DNA of 64,000 bases from Microvirga lupini (GCF_014191055.1 NZ_JACHWB010000002.1:434001-498000); one strand, 5' to 3'. Shown: positions 25,768 through 33,878, numbered from the stretch's first letter. Translations and numbers: made by a program. Notes: generated from the letters alone by a model not told the origin.

Positions 25768-25879
25768 AGCATCGGACCCAAAAGTGGACTTGCACTTTTG
25801 GGATCAATCCGATGCTTTCTCCTTAGAAGAGAGCATCGTTCGGGCGGAAAACCGGATACACTTTTCCGCACGATGCTCT
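25768..25879. repeat. Composite palindromic repeat, two hairpin modules
   Basis: First module: GCATCGGACCCAAAAGTG ... CACTTTTGGG ... TCCGATGC. Second module: GCATCGTTCGGGCGGAAAA ... TTTTCCGCACGATGC. Both are long imperfect palindromes and a second locus (63432-63556) carries the same modules in swapped order. It separates the SDR gene from the next small gene. Confidence 0.75.
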
Positions 25880-25890
25880 AGAGGTGATCC

Positions 25891-26319
25891 ATGCCCCTGC
25901 GGCTGTCCCGGCACCGAACGCGAAGCGCCCTGACCGCGCTGCTGATGCTCGGTTCGGCGACGGCCTCAGGCCAGGACGGCGATGAGAAAAACCCCTTCGC
26001 CGATCCGGACATGCAGCCCTCCTATCAGGCGCGCTGCCACGAGGTGCGGGCGCTGACCAAGGACCGGGAGACAGGCGCGACTCGTGTGGATTTCAGCGTC
26101 ACGGGTCCCCTCGCCCTCGTGCATTTCGACGGCACGCTGGCCTATCTCGGCCTGTGCGGCACGGAGCCCGACCCGAAGGTGCTCTGCGTCACCTACCAGA
26201 CCAACGACATGAAGGTCGGCGATCTGGTGACGGTGGCCGGCGGCTACAGCCGCCCGAACCCGGATTTCATCGTCCTCGATCCTTGCCTGGCTCAGCGGCC
26301 GGAGGAGCTGGCGCAGTAG
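25891..26319 (+). CDS. Secreted hypothetical protein with four cysteines
   Basis: 142 residues with a twin-Arg-free signal peptide (MPLRLSRHRTRSALTALLML to about residue 28). The mature part contains Cys at RCHEV, GLCGT, VLCVT and DPCLA, suggesting two disulfides, and beta strands (GPLALVHFDGTLAYLG, KVGDLVTVAGGYSRP). No known family. The composite repeat lies between it and the SDR gene, so it probably has its own promoter. Confidence 0.65.
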   Translation: MPLRLSRHRTRSALTALLMLGSATASGQDGDEKNPFADPDMQPSYQARCHEVRALTKDRETGATRVDFSVTGPLALVHFDGTLAYLGLCGTEPDPKVLCVTYQTNDMKVGDLVTVAGGYSRPNPDFIVLDPCLAQRPEELAQ

Positions 26320-26434
26320 GAAGCGTCACGCCGACTGCACGGACCGGATGATGACTGCATCACAACGGCAGGCCGCACCGCCCTCCTGGACAGAGGGGCG
26401 TCTGATGGAGACGCCTTCTCCATTTGCCGAGCTG

Positions 26435-26737
26435 TCAGGTCGCATTAAGCACGGTCCATCCGCAGTTAGGCATGTCATCGCCTTTGGCACATGCCAGCGC
26501 CCCGGAGCGGCTCTCGACCCATACGTTCGTGGCTGATGGCAGGATGATGCAGCGTTTCTGGGCGGTTTCCGATTTGACCTGTGCGATCCAAGCGCCGTTG
26601 TTGCCGCGCAGCTCGTTCAGGCGGTTTGCCGTGTCCGCTGTCGAGCAAAGGACGTGAAGGCTACGCAACGTAACGCGCTCGGCCTGTGCGAATGCGGGAG
26701 TGGCTGCAAGTGCCAGAACGAGAACAAGGCCTTTCAT
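26435..26737 (-). CDS. Small secreted protein (100 aa)
   Basis: Signal peptide MKGLVLVLALAATPAFAQA, then an 80-residue domain with Cys in HVLCST, KRCII, LACAKG and PNCGW: an even number, fitting two disulfides. The mature part is otherwise polar. Function unknown. It is oriented away from the NepR-like cluster; its upstream region shares the 26738-27233 gap. Confidence 0.65.
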   Translation of the reverse strand: MKGLVLVLALAATPAFAQAERVTLRSLHVLCSTADTANRLNELRGNNGAWIAQVKSETAQKRCIILPSATNVWVESRSGALACAKGDDMPNCGWTVLNAT

Positions 26738-27233
26738 ATTTGGTACCTTTCCTGTGACTGACGCGGGAGCCGGGACGTCAGGTTTTTCCCAACGGCGTCA
26801 GGTTGCTTCGTTCAGGAAACGCATAAGACAAGTTTCCCGATGCATACGCCAAAAGAGGGATGGTCGGCACTCCCATGATTCATGGACTGATTGGTTCAGA
26901 CTTAGGTCTGACGACCTTCGCACCGAAAGGCACGTTTACGGAATGAACCTAACCGCCATGGTGTGAGAGGAGGACGGGACCTGTCGACGATATCTAGTCT
27001 GACCAAGTACTTCCCCAAGGAAAAACCTCATAATAAGGAAAGTACCCGTGGGCACCGAGCGAATTGGGAATTAATATACGGGATCGCCGTTAGTATTTAA
27101 GCGTAAGAATTAAAGCTCTCTCTTCACCTCGCCCCGCTATGTCCTCCCATGACTTACTCCCCGTTATCACCATCGGCGAACGAGAGTTTCAGCAGCATTG
27201 TTAACATAAGTTACTATTTTTGATTGCGGGGCT
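26738..27233. other. Intergenic region with candidate stress promoters
   Basis: Nearly 500 bases, noticeably more AT-rich than the flanks, with no credible gene. It holds GGAAT-N16-CGTT at 27067-27091, one base off the sigma-EcfG consensus. The right end runs straight into the better promoter at 27234. Confidence 0.45.
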
Positions 27234-27258
27234 GGAACGAGCGCCGACCTGTCCAGTT
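27234..27258 (+). promoter_or_regulatory. Candidate sigma-EcfG promoter of the NepR-like gene
   Basis: GGAAC-N16-AGTT, matching the alphaproteobacterial general stress response consensus GGAAC-N16/17-cGTT except for the least conserved first -10 base. It lies 41 bases before the start codon at 27299. Confidence 0.5.
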
Positions 27259-27298
27259 TGCTTGCCAAGCTCTCCAAAGGGCAGGTCGGAGGAAGTGC

Positions 27299-27517
27299 AT
27301 GCAGGACTCAGCTATCGAGGATTGGCAGGACGGTGAGCTTGTCGTGGTCCCTCTCGCGTGGAGGAATGACGGGCTCTGGTCCGAAATCCAGGCGACCACT
27401 CAAGGCAGCATCGGGGCCAATCTCCGAACGATGTATGGCGAGCTGCTTCAGCAGCCCCTGTCTCCTCTTCTCGATGACGTCGCACGGGAGATCGAACGGC
27501 GACTGACGGCCTCCTGA
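27299..27517 (+). CDS. NepR-like anti-sigma factor (72 aa)
   Basis: ATG at 27299 follows GGAGGAAGTGC. The second half, IGANLRTMYGELLQQPL...LLDDVAREI, matches the NepR pattern IGxxLRxxYxxLLxEP, whose two helices bind the ECF sigma factor EcfG and are displaced by phosphorylated PhyR. The EPVP-type segment is altered to QPLSP, so it may be a paralogue with changed partners. No phyR or ecfG gene is in the window; the adjacent receiver gene is the only signalling neighbour. Family call is by motif recognition only. Confidence 0.55.
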   Translation: MQDSAIEDWQDGELVVVPLAWRNDGLWSEIQATTQGSIGANLRTMYGELLQQPLSPLLDDVAREIERRLTAS

Positions 27518-27679
27518 GTGCAGCAAGAGGTTCTTCACGCGGTCATGGATTACCTTCCCCATGACCTGCTCCCGAGACACAACAACCCTTCGGGACGATC
27601 CCTCGAAAAGGCCCCCCTCGATTAAGCCGCCGTTAATCCAATCAGGCGGAGAATCGGGCATCATCTGGAGGAAACCAGA

Positions 27680-28093
27680 ATGGTCTCCGCTTCCCGGTCC
27701 AAGGTCAGTGTCCTTGTTGTCGAAGATGATGCGCTCACCCGCGAACTACTGACTCAACTGCTTTGTGCCGGTGGCTTTGATGTCATCGCTGTCCCGGCAG
27801 GAGATCGGGCTTTGCTGATCCTCTGCCACCTCGGCGAAGAGATCGATTGGCTCGTGAGCAAGGTCAGCCTTCCAGGCCTGGTTTGCGGATGGATCCTCGC
27901 TGACGAGTACCACGAGCATCACCCCAACCGGCCTGTGCTTCTGCTCTCGGATCTCGATCCGGCAGAGAAGCCGTCTGCCAACGCGGTTTTCATCCCACCA
28001 CTGGCGCCTATGAGGGTTCTTGAGGTGCTGCAGGCTCTGAAGAGTCCCGAACCCGCGCAGGTACTCGCCTTCCCGATCACAAAGGCAGCATGA
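27680..28093 (+). CDS. Stand-alone receiver domain lacking the phospho-acceptor Asp
   Basis: 137 residues from ATG 27680 behind TGGAGG. The CheY fold is recognisable: VLVVEDDALTRELL with the acidic pair at 16-17, then IDWLVSKVSLPG where the usual Asp is replaced by Lys61, and a late VFIPPLAP where the conserved Lys loop lies. Loss of the Asp means it cannot be phosphorylated in the normal way; it may act as a constitutive or protein-binding adaptor. Next to a NepR-like gene it could belong to the general stress response. No output domain. Confidence 0.75.
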   Translation: MVSASRSKVSVLVVEDDALTRELLTQLLCAGGFDVIAVPAGDRALLILCHLGEEIDWLVSKVSLPGLVCGWILADEYHEHHPNRPVLLLSDLDPAEKPSANAVFIPPLAPMRVLEVLQALKSPEPAQVLAFPITKAA

Positions 28094-28215
28094 CCTCCTC
28101 CCGCGACACTGCCTCTCCTGAAACCTCGGAGGGATCGTCTCTTTCCAGTGGCAATCCTTTGCTATAGGCCGGGCGCGGGCGTATTGCCCTGAAACCCAAA
28201 GGGGTAGGTGACGAA

Positions 28216-28701
28216 GTGATATTCGATCGGTTTCGAAACAAAAATTTTCTGAAGAAAGCCAACTCTGCGATCGATCAACTCACAGCCGAACGGGGTTTTG
28301 CCTTGAAAGTCGCAGCGGCAATTCCGAAGCTCGAAACGCTTTTTACTGAGTGGCGAAAAGAAGGCTTGAGTCCGGAACACTGTGCAACAATGCTTGTGGC
28401 AGATGTATATCCAAACCTGTTGTTCGCCGATCTCGATGATGAAACGCGCAAAGTTATCATCAAAGAGATCAATCACTTTTCGACAACGCGTAGCATGCCG
28501 ACAAGTCATCCAGAGTTTGTGACTTTTAAATATATCAACCTGGACCTCCTGCTTACAAACTGGGTGAATCTGAATCTGATTCCTCCAGCCGCCGCCCTGC
28601 ATGCGCGCCTTGAATTTACAGGAAAACTAGCAGGGCTCACCAAGGAACAACGTAGAGCTGCGGGTGACAGGATCGTCGCGAATGCAGTGAGCCGAGCATA
28701 A
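28216..28701 (+). CDS. Orphan hypothetical protein, AT-richer than neighbours
   Basis: 161 residues from a GTG start with AGGTGACG upstream. Composition (many AAA, AAT, ATT, TTT codons) differs from surrounding GC-rich genes, suggesting acquisition by transfer. It is mostly helical, rich in Leu and Asn (KKANSAIDQLTAERGFALKV, FKYINLDLLLTNWVNLNLI), without signal peptide or known domain. It stands alone between the receiver gene and a cupin. Confidence 0.6.
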   Translation: MIFDRFRNKNFLKKANSAIDQLTAERGFALKVAAAIPKLETLFTEWRKEGLSPEHCATMLVADVYPNLLFADLDDETRKVIIKEINHFSTTRSMPTSHPEFVTFKYINLDLLLTNWVNLNLIPPAAALHARLEFTGKLAGLTKEQRRAAGDRIVANAVSRA

Positions 28702-28835
28702 CCTCCTCCCGCGTCAGTACTGCCATCTCCGAGCCCACCGGCCTGCCATCGCCCGGAATTGCCCTCTCAAATCGCCAAGCCCGCGTGTTAGCGTCGCGTA
28801 GTCGGTTTCAGACGCCATGAGAATCAAAAGGCGGG

Positions 28836-29309
28836 ATGATGGATCAGGATTCGCGAGACAGGGCACTCGTCCGGCGGGCTGGCGAAGGCACCGGCAATCA
28901 GGCCTTCGATCTGCCCCGCACCTTCCTGGTTCGCTCCGATGAGGTGAACGGCGCCTTTTCCCATTGGATCGAAAAGGTCCCGGCCGGGGCCGGTCCGCCG
29001 ATGCATGTGCATCACAGGGAGCAGGAGCTGTTCCGCGTTCTCGCCGGTCAATTCCGCTTCTGGTGCGCGGGAGAGGCTCAGGACCTGACGGACGGCGACA
29101 CCGTCCTGATCCCCAAAGGCGCTCCGCACACCTTCAAGAATATCGGCTCCAGCGAGGGGCAACTGCTGATCACCTTGACCCCTGGCGATGGCGACGGCTT
29201 CTTCATCGAGGTCGAGCGGCTCGGTCTCCACCCGTCGCGGGATATGCCTCAGATCGTGGAGATTGCAGGCCGCTACGGTCTTGAGTTCGTCGGACCGCCT
29301 CCCGCGTGA
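28836..29309 (+). CDS. Cupin domain protein
   Basis: 157 residues with a single cupin barrel. Metal-binding motif 1 is PPMHVHHREQELFRVLAGQF, with two His and a Glu; motif 2 is PKGAPHTFKNIG. Small cupins of this kind are dioxygenases, epimerases or sensors; the substrate is unknown. It converges with citrate synthase, the two stops 22 bases apart. Confidence 0.8.
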   Translation: MMDQDSRDRALVRRAGEGTGNQAFDLPRTFLVRSDEVNGAFSHWIEKVPAGAGPPMHVHHREQELFRVLAGQFRFWCAGEAQDLTDGDTVLIPKGAPHTFKNIGSSEGQLLITLTPGDGDGFFIEVERLGLHPSRDMPQIVEIAGRYGLEFVGPPPA

Positions 29310-29330
29310 GACAGGGACAGGACGAAGGCA

Positions 29331-30401
29331 TTACGCCGCCTGCGCGGGCCAGGCCCCCACATAGCGCGATTGCGGCCGGATGATGCGGCCCGTGCGGGTC
29401 TGCTCGATAGCGTGGGCCACCCAGCCCGCCGCGCGGCCGGCGGCAAAGAGCGGCGTGAAGCCATCGCGGGGAACGCCCAGCGCATCGAGCAGGACGGCGG
29501 TGTAGAACTCCACATTGGTGTCGAGGCGGCGCCCCGGCTTGCGGCGCTCCAGAACCTTCAGGGCCGTGGCCTCGACGGCCTCGGCGAAGGCGATGCGGTT
29601 GCTCTTGCCTTTCAGGCGTCCGACTGCGGTCTTCAGCACATCCGCCCGTGGGTCGCGCACCTTATAGATGCGGTGGCCGAAGCCCATGAGGCGTTCGCCC
29701 CGGGCGATGGCATCGTCGAGCCAGGCCTCCGCATTGTCGACCGTGCCGATGTCATCCAGCATGTCGAGCACGGGTCCCGGCGCCCCGCCATGGAGCGGCC
29801 CCTTGAGAGCACAGAGCCCCGCCACGACTGAGGACAGGATGCCGGCCTGGGTCGAGGCGACCACGCGGGCCGTGAAGGTGGAGGCGTTGAGTCCGTGGTC
29901 GATCACCGTCACGAGGTAGGTGTCGAGGCCCTTCGCCTCGTCGCCTGAGACCGGCGCATCGCGCATCATGCGTAAGGTGTCCTCGGCGTGACCCAGTAGG
30001 GAATCGGGCGCGACCGGCGCGAGGCCTTGCGCGCCCCGCACGGCCATGGCGGCCGCAATGCCCGCCGCCCCGACGGCGAGAGAGGGGTGATCCTCGTCCG
30101 CATCGGGCAGGCTCGCCAGCAGCAGCCGCATGCCCTCCACCGGCGTGAGGCCGGCAAGCCGGGGGCTGAGCGGAGCGAGATACCTGTAAGCCCTCTGCCG
30201 GGCTTCGCTCAGGAGAGCCTTCGGGTCGGAAGCGGCGTGCGGGACAAGGCCCTCCCAGAGCATCGCCGTCACGTCCTCGAAGCTCACCCGACCGGCGAGC
30301 TCCTCCAGGTCGTGCCCGGCGATGATCAGGCGGCCCGCTTCGCCGTCCACATGGCTCAACGCCGTCTCGGCCGCCACCACGTCGTCCAGTCCGATGGTCA
30401 T
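29331..30401 (-). CDS. Citrate/2-methylcitrate synthase
   Basis: 356 residues. Active-site elements: GPLHGGAPGPVLDM, MGFGHRIYKVRDPRAD, and TNVEFYTAVLLDALG where the catalytic Asp of most citrate synthases is Glu. A short citrate synthase of this type usually condenses acetyl- or propionyl-CoA with oxaloacetate. It is divergent from an HTH-fused paralogue across 75 bases, and that neighbour is a plausible regulator. No prpB/prpD genes are seen. Confidence 0.88.
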   Translation of the reverse strand: MTIGLDDVVAAETALSHVDGEAGRLIIAGHDLEELAGRVSFEDVTAMLWEGLVPHAASDPKALLSEARQRAYRYLAPLSPRLAGLTPVEGMRLLLASLPDADEDHPSLAVGAAGIAAAMAVRGAQGLAPVAPDSLLGHAEDTLRMMRDAPVSGDEAKGLDTYLVTVIDHGLNASTFTARVVASTQAGILSSVVAGLCALKGPLHGGAPGPVLDMLDDIGTVDNAEAWLDDAIARGERLMGFGHRIYKVRDPRADVLKTAVGRLKGKSNRIAFAEAVEATALKVLERRKPGRRLDTNVEFYTAVLLDALGVPRDGFTPLFAAGRAAGWVAHAIEQTRTGRIIRPQSRYVGAWPAQAA

Positions 30402-30456
30402 GAATGTTCTCCTGTGTTGAGGAGAGCTTCGCGCCGATCTTGCGGAAGGGTCAATC

Positions 30457-30476
30457 TTGAATCAACATATCAACAT
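30457..30476. promoter_or_regulatory. Candidate operator between divergent citrate synthases
   Basis: TTGA-A-TCAA (30457-30465) overlaps two adjacent copies of ATCAACAT (30461-30476) that end at the start codon of the HTH-fused gene. It is the only AT-rich part of the 75-base gap, so it is the likeliest binding site for the fused HTH domain. No ribosome site is visible before that start, which may be leaderless. Confidence 0.4.
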
Positions 30477-31595
30477 ATGGATGCGCCATCACTTGATCTG
30501 ACTTCCGCCGCAGAGGCCTCGTCCCGCCTCGGCGTCAGCCGGGCGAGCCTCTACGCCTATGTGAGCCGCGGCCTGATCCGCTCCTACGCCTCGCCGCACG
30601 ATCCGCGCCAGCGCCTCTACGCCCTGGACGACGTGGAGGCCCTGGTGGAGCGCAAGGCCCGCTTTCGCCGGCCAACCGTCGCGGCCGCAACCGCCCTCGA
30701 CTGGGGCCTGCCGGTGCTGGAGACGAGCATCACCCAGATCAGGGACGGGCGCCTCTTCTATCGCGGACAGGATGCCGTCGCCCTCTCGCAGACCGCCACC
30801 CTCGAGGACGTGGCACATCTCCTGATCGGAGCCCTCGACCGGGAGACGTTCACCCGCCCCTCCCGCATGCCGCTTTCCCTGCCCGGCCCTGCCTTCGGGC
30901 CGCATGCCTTCGTGGGGCAGGCGATCCGCCTTCTGTCCGAACCCTCTCCCAAGGAGACCCGTGCGGCGGAGGTGGCCGCGATCCTGCGTCTGACGGCGGC
31001 TGCCGCAAGCGGTGCCGATCCTGGCGTTGAGCCGATCCACCGGCACCTGGCCTTGGCCTGGAAAGCCCCGCCGCAGGCTGCCGAGGCGATCCGGCGCGCG
31101 CTGGTTCTCTGCGCCGATCACGAACTCAGCTCCTCGGCCTTCGCCGTGCGGGTGACCGCTTCCACCGGCGCATCCCTGCGCCATGCGGTCATCGCGGGTC
31201 TCGCGGCCCTGAGCGGCCCCTATCACGGGGGCATGACCGAGCGGGTCCGCGCCTTTCTGGATGCCCCCGGCACGGCACCCTCGCCCGGCTTCCGCCATCG
31301 CCTCTATCCCGAGGGCGATCCCCGGGGCCGGGTCCTTTTGGAAAACGTGCCGCTGCTCGCCTCCGATGCCACGACCCTGCGGGTCATCGCGGATTCCTCA
31401 GGCGGGTCGCCCAGCCTGGACGTGGCGCTTGTCATGGTGGAGCGAGCCTATGGACTGCCTCTGGGCGCTGCCTTTACGCTCTTTGCCATCGGGCGCACGG
31501 CCGGGTGGCTCGCTCACGCCATCGAGCAGCGCGGCCAGGCGACCCTCATCCGCCCGCGGGCCCGCTATGTCGCGGCCGAGGACAGGCCTTCATGA
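30477..31595 (+). CDS. Citrate synthase fused to an N-terminal MerR-like HTH
   Basis: 372 residues. Residues 8-60 form a MerR/excisionase-like helix-turn-helix (AAEASSRLGVSRASLYAYVS, QRLYALDDVEALVERK). The rest is citrate synthase: GPYHGGMTERV, GFRHRLYPEGDPRGR and SLDVALVMVERAYGLP keep the catalytic His, His and Asp. It faces a second citrate synthase and overlaps a Nudix gene by 4 bases. The fusion suggests a metabolite-sensing regulator or an enzyme that controls its own locus. Confidence 0.85.
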   Translation: MDAPSLDLTSAAEASSRLGVSRASLYAYVSRGLIRSYASPHDPRQRLYALDDVEALVERKARFRRPTVAAATALDWGLPVLETSITQIRDGRLFYRGQDAVALSQTATLEDVAHLLIGALDRETFTRPSRMPLSLPGPAFGPHAFVGQAIRLLSEPSPKETRAAEVAAILRLTAAAASGADPGVEPIHRHLALAWKAPPQAAEAIRRALVLCADHELSSSAFAVRVTASTGASLRHAVIAGLAALSGPYHGGMTERVRAFLDAPGTAPSPGFRHRLYPEGDPRGRVLLENVPLLASDATTLRVIADSSGGSPSLDVALVMVERAYGLPLGAAFTLFAIGRTAGWLAHAIEQRGQATLIRPRARYVAAEDRPS

Positions 31596-32041
31596 CCAGC
31601 GACCGCTTCTACCCCGCCCGCCCCGTTCTCGCCGCCTCGGTGGCGGTGATCCGCGACAGGCGCATCCTGCTCGCCGCCAGGGGCAAGCCGCCGAGCGAGG
31701 GGTTGTTCTCCTTGCCCGGAGGCATGGTGGAGGTGGGCGAGACGCTCGCCGAGGCGGCCTTGCGGGAACTTCGCGAGGAAGTGGGGGTTGAGGCCAAGCT
31801 TATCGGCCTGATCGCCCCGGTGGAATTCATTGAAAGGGACGAGAAAGGCCATATAAGGCATCATGTCGTCATCGCCGCCCATGCGGCCCGCTGGGCTTCG
31901 GGCGAACCCCAGACAGGTCCGGAAGCAAAGGAAATCCGTTGGGTCACGGAACGGGACATCGTCGATCTGCCGCTGACGGCAGGACTGGCCGGGATTCTGG
32001 AGCAGGTGTTCCGGATCGCACGCGAGGATCGCGGGGCGTGA
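31592..32041 (+). CDS. Nudix hydrolase
   Basis: 149 residues; its ATG overlaps the stop of the preceding citrate synthase (ATGA). The Nudix box is intact: GGMVEVGETLAEAALRELRE followed by EVGV, giving the GX5EX7REUXEEXGU signature. It likely hydrolyses a nucleoside diphosphate derivative such as ADP-ribose or an oxidised nucleotide. The overlap on both sides makes it the middle gene of a three-gene operon. Confidence 0.92.
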   Translation: MTSDRFYPARPVLAASVAVIRDRRILLAARGKPPSEGLFSLPGGMVEVGETLAEAALRELREEVGVEAKLIGLIAPVEFIERDEKGHIRHHVVIAAHAARWASGEPQTGPEAKEIRWVTERDIVDLPLTAGLAGILEQVFRIAREDRGA

Positions 32042-32628
32042 AACGCCTGGGCCTGATCCTCGCCGTTCCCGCGATACTGCTGGCTTTGCCCGCTCCGGCT
32101 TCGGCTCAGGGCTTCTTCGAGCGCCTGTTCGGACCTCCGGCAGGCCAGCAGCCGCAGCAGCCGGGCTATCGCCCCCTGCCGCAGCCGCTCCCTCAGCAGC
32201 AGTTCCGGCCGCAGCCTGCGCCGCAGCCACGGCGACCGCAGCCGCAGCGTCCGGCCGCCCAACCGCAACAGCAACAGCAGCCGCCGCAGCAGCAGGCGGA
32301 GCCCGCGCCTGCGGTCGAGCCGCCGCCCGCGCCCTACGAGAAGGAATTGCTGCGGCTCGCCGAGATCATGGGGTCGCTGGCCATGCTGCGCCCCCTCTGC
32401 AGCGCACCCGACGCCTCCGAATGGAGCCGGCGCATGCAGATTCTGCTCGAGGCGGAAGGCACCACGCCGGGCCGCAAGGAGCGGCTCGCGGGCGCCTACA
32501 ACAAGGGCTATCAGGCCTATGCCCTCACCTATCGGGCCTGCACCCCTTCCGCGCAGGAAGCCTCGGTGCGCTTCCTGGCCGAGGGCGAGCTGCTCGCCCG
32601 CAACATCACCGGACGCTACGGCGGGTGA
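32038..32628 (+). CDS. TIGR02301 family protein, exported
   Basis: 196 residues; the GTG start overlaps the Nudix stop by 4 bases. Signal peptide (LGLILAVPAILLALPAPASA), then a long Pro/Gln linker (about 35-95), then the conserved helical domain (KELLRLAEIMGSLAMLRPLC, EWSRRMQILLEAEG, RKERLAGAYNKGYQAYALTY). The family is Rhizobiales-specific and its role is unknown; envelope localisation is inferred from the signal sequence. Confidence 0.85.
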   Translation: MKRLGLILAVPAILLALPAPASAQGFFERLFGPPAGQQPQQPGYRPLPQPLPQQQFRPQPAPQPRRPQPQRPAAQPQQQQQPPQQQAEPAPAVEPPPAPYEKELLRLAEIMGSLAMLRPLCSAPDASEWSRRMQILLEAEGTTPGRKERLAGAYNKGYQAYALTYRACTPSAQEASVRFLAEGELLARNITGRYGG

Positions 32629-32801
32629 CCGGGAGGCATGCTGTCCGACCGGAGGTGTTGCATTAGCGCCTCTTATCCACATTTTTCGGCCGATTGCCCC
32701 TCGCGTTAACCTCCTTGCAAGGTGATGCTGGCGGCGGGTCGGCGCGACGTCTAGAAATGATTCAACCGAACTCGCGCGCTGCCCCTCAAGGGGCCTGGAT
32801 C

Positions 32802-33065
32802 ATGAACGATAACGACGTCCTTCTCGACGAATCGCACGACCTCAGCGCCCTCAAGCAGGCGGCCCTGAGCTATGTGACCGAGGCCTTCGCCGAGGCCGAG
32901 CTCGACGGGCTCGACGGCGACTGCATGGCCCAGGCTGCCCTCTTCGCAGCCTTCACCGAGCTGGTCGCCACCTATGGCGAGGAGGCCGTTGCGGAATATG
33001 CCGCCACCCTGCCGGACAAGATCCGCACGGGCGCGTTCTCGATGGCGATGTCGCTGAAGCATTGA
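32802..33065 (+). CDS. Small acidic hypothetical protein (87 aa)
   Basis: ATG at 32802 is preferred, with AAGGGG 8 bases upstream; 32757 has no ribosome site. The product is acidic and helical (LSALKQAALSYVTEAFAEAE, ALFAAFTELVATYGEEAVAE), without signal peptide. Not a known domain to me; conserved small proteins of this style are common in Rhizobiales. Preceded by 173 bases without a feature. Confidence 0.6.
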   Translation: MNDNDVLLDESHDLSALKQAALSYVTEAFAEAELDGLDGDCMAQAALFAAFTELVATYGEEAVAEYAATLPDKIRTGAFSMAMSLKH

Positions 33066-33090
33066 GGGATCTGCTACTCCCCTAACCTCA

Positions 33091-33130
33091 CCCTTCGAGA
33101 CGCAGACTACGTCTGCTCCTCAGGATGAGG
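33091..33130. repeat. Half copy of the CCTCATCCTGAGGAG repeat
   Basis: Only the right half remains: CCTTCGAGACGCAGACTACG followed by CTGCTCCTCAGGATGAGG. It lies between the small acidic gene and the GIY-YIG gene. Confidence 0.7.
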
Positions 33131-33158
33131 CTACATTGTATATCGCCTAGGTGCTGCA

Positions 33159-33485
33159 ATGAATGGCTGCTGGTTCTATATCCTGCGCTGTGCCGACGGC
33201 AGCTACTACACCGGCACGAGCCGGTCGGAGGATCTGGAAACGCGCGTCAGTCAGCACAACCAAGGCATCTTTGGCGGCTATACGGCGAAGCGACGGCCCG
33301 TTGCTCTCGTCTACTCAATCCAGTTCGGCAGCATCACCGATGCGATTGCCTACGAGAGACGGGTCAAAGGATGGTCGAGAGCCAAGAAAGAAGCGTTGAT
33401 CAGAGGCGATTTCGACGCTCTTCATAGCCTGTCGAAAAGCCGTCGCTCAGATCTCAAGGCGACAGGTGAAGCGGACCAGACTTAG
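33159..33485 (+). CDS. GIY-YIG nuclease family protein
   Basis: 108 residues, single-domain. The motif WFYILRCADGSYYTG is the GIY-YIG equivalent, with RVSQHNQG and the catalytic Glu in IAYERRVKGW. Stand-alone members (UPF0213 type) are probable endonucleases of unclear role and are frequent near repeats. Copies of the palindromic repeat flank the gene on both sides. Confidence 0.88.
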   Translation: MNGCWFYILRCADGSYYTGTSRSEDLETRVSQHNQGIFGGYTAKRRPVALVYSIQFGSITDAIAYERRVKGWSRAKKEALIRGDFDALHSLSKSRRSDLKATGEADQT

Positions 33486-33508
33486 ACATCCAAACATTAC
33501 AAACTCAA

Positions 33509-33618
33509 CCTCATCCTGAGGAGCATGCGGAGCAGGCGTCTCGAAGGATGGTCCAGTGGTCTCTTGAGACGCCTCGTCCTTCGAGACGGATTGCGCCGCA
33601 ATCCTCCTCAGGATGAGG
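33509..33618. repeat. Dispersed palindromic repeat, CCTCATCCTGAGGAG family
   Basis: Outer arms CCTCATCCTGAGGAG / CTCCTCAGGATGAGG and inner arms TCTCGAAGGA / TCCTTCGAGA, as in the other full copies. It overlaps the end of a degenerate coding remnant. Confidence 0.8.
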
Positions 33619-33820
33619 CTGTGGTGGCGCCTCGATCTTTCCAGCCTCTCGATGGAAGATCTTCTTTCGCCTCTTGAATCAGCCACTCCACAAGCTCAAT
33701 CGGAAGATTTCTTCGATAGGCGCTGAAGACCATATCGTGACTTTGATCTGAATAGAAAACGTCGGTTACAGCTACGTGCGGTTCTTCAATTATATCCTGA
33801 ACTTCAGGTACACGCCATCT
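33608..33820 (-). pseudogene. Remnant of a coding sequence
   Basis: An open frame of about 70 codons without a usable start, reading VPEVQDIIEEPHVAVTDVFY then HDMVFSAYRRNLPIELVEWL before it runs into the palindromic repeat. The protein-like composition, acid-base balance and lower GC suggest the C-terminal part of a truncated gene. No family is recognised. The rest of the 33486-33878 gap is repeat or unassigned. Confidence 0.4.
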
Positions 33821-33878
33821 TCAATGACATCGCTGCAAACCCAGAGGCTATAACGACGCCCTCGAAACTCTACAGCTC

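Noticed and set aside
26738..26860. TGAAC-N15-CGTT upstream of the secreted gene at 26435
   Set aside because: Two deviations from the sigma-EcfG consensus (base and spacing).
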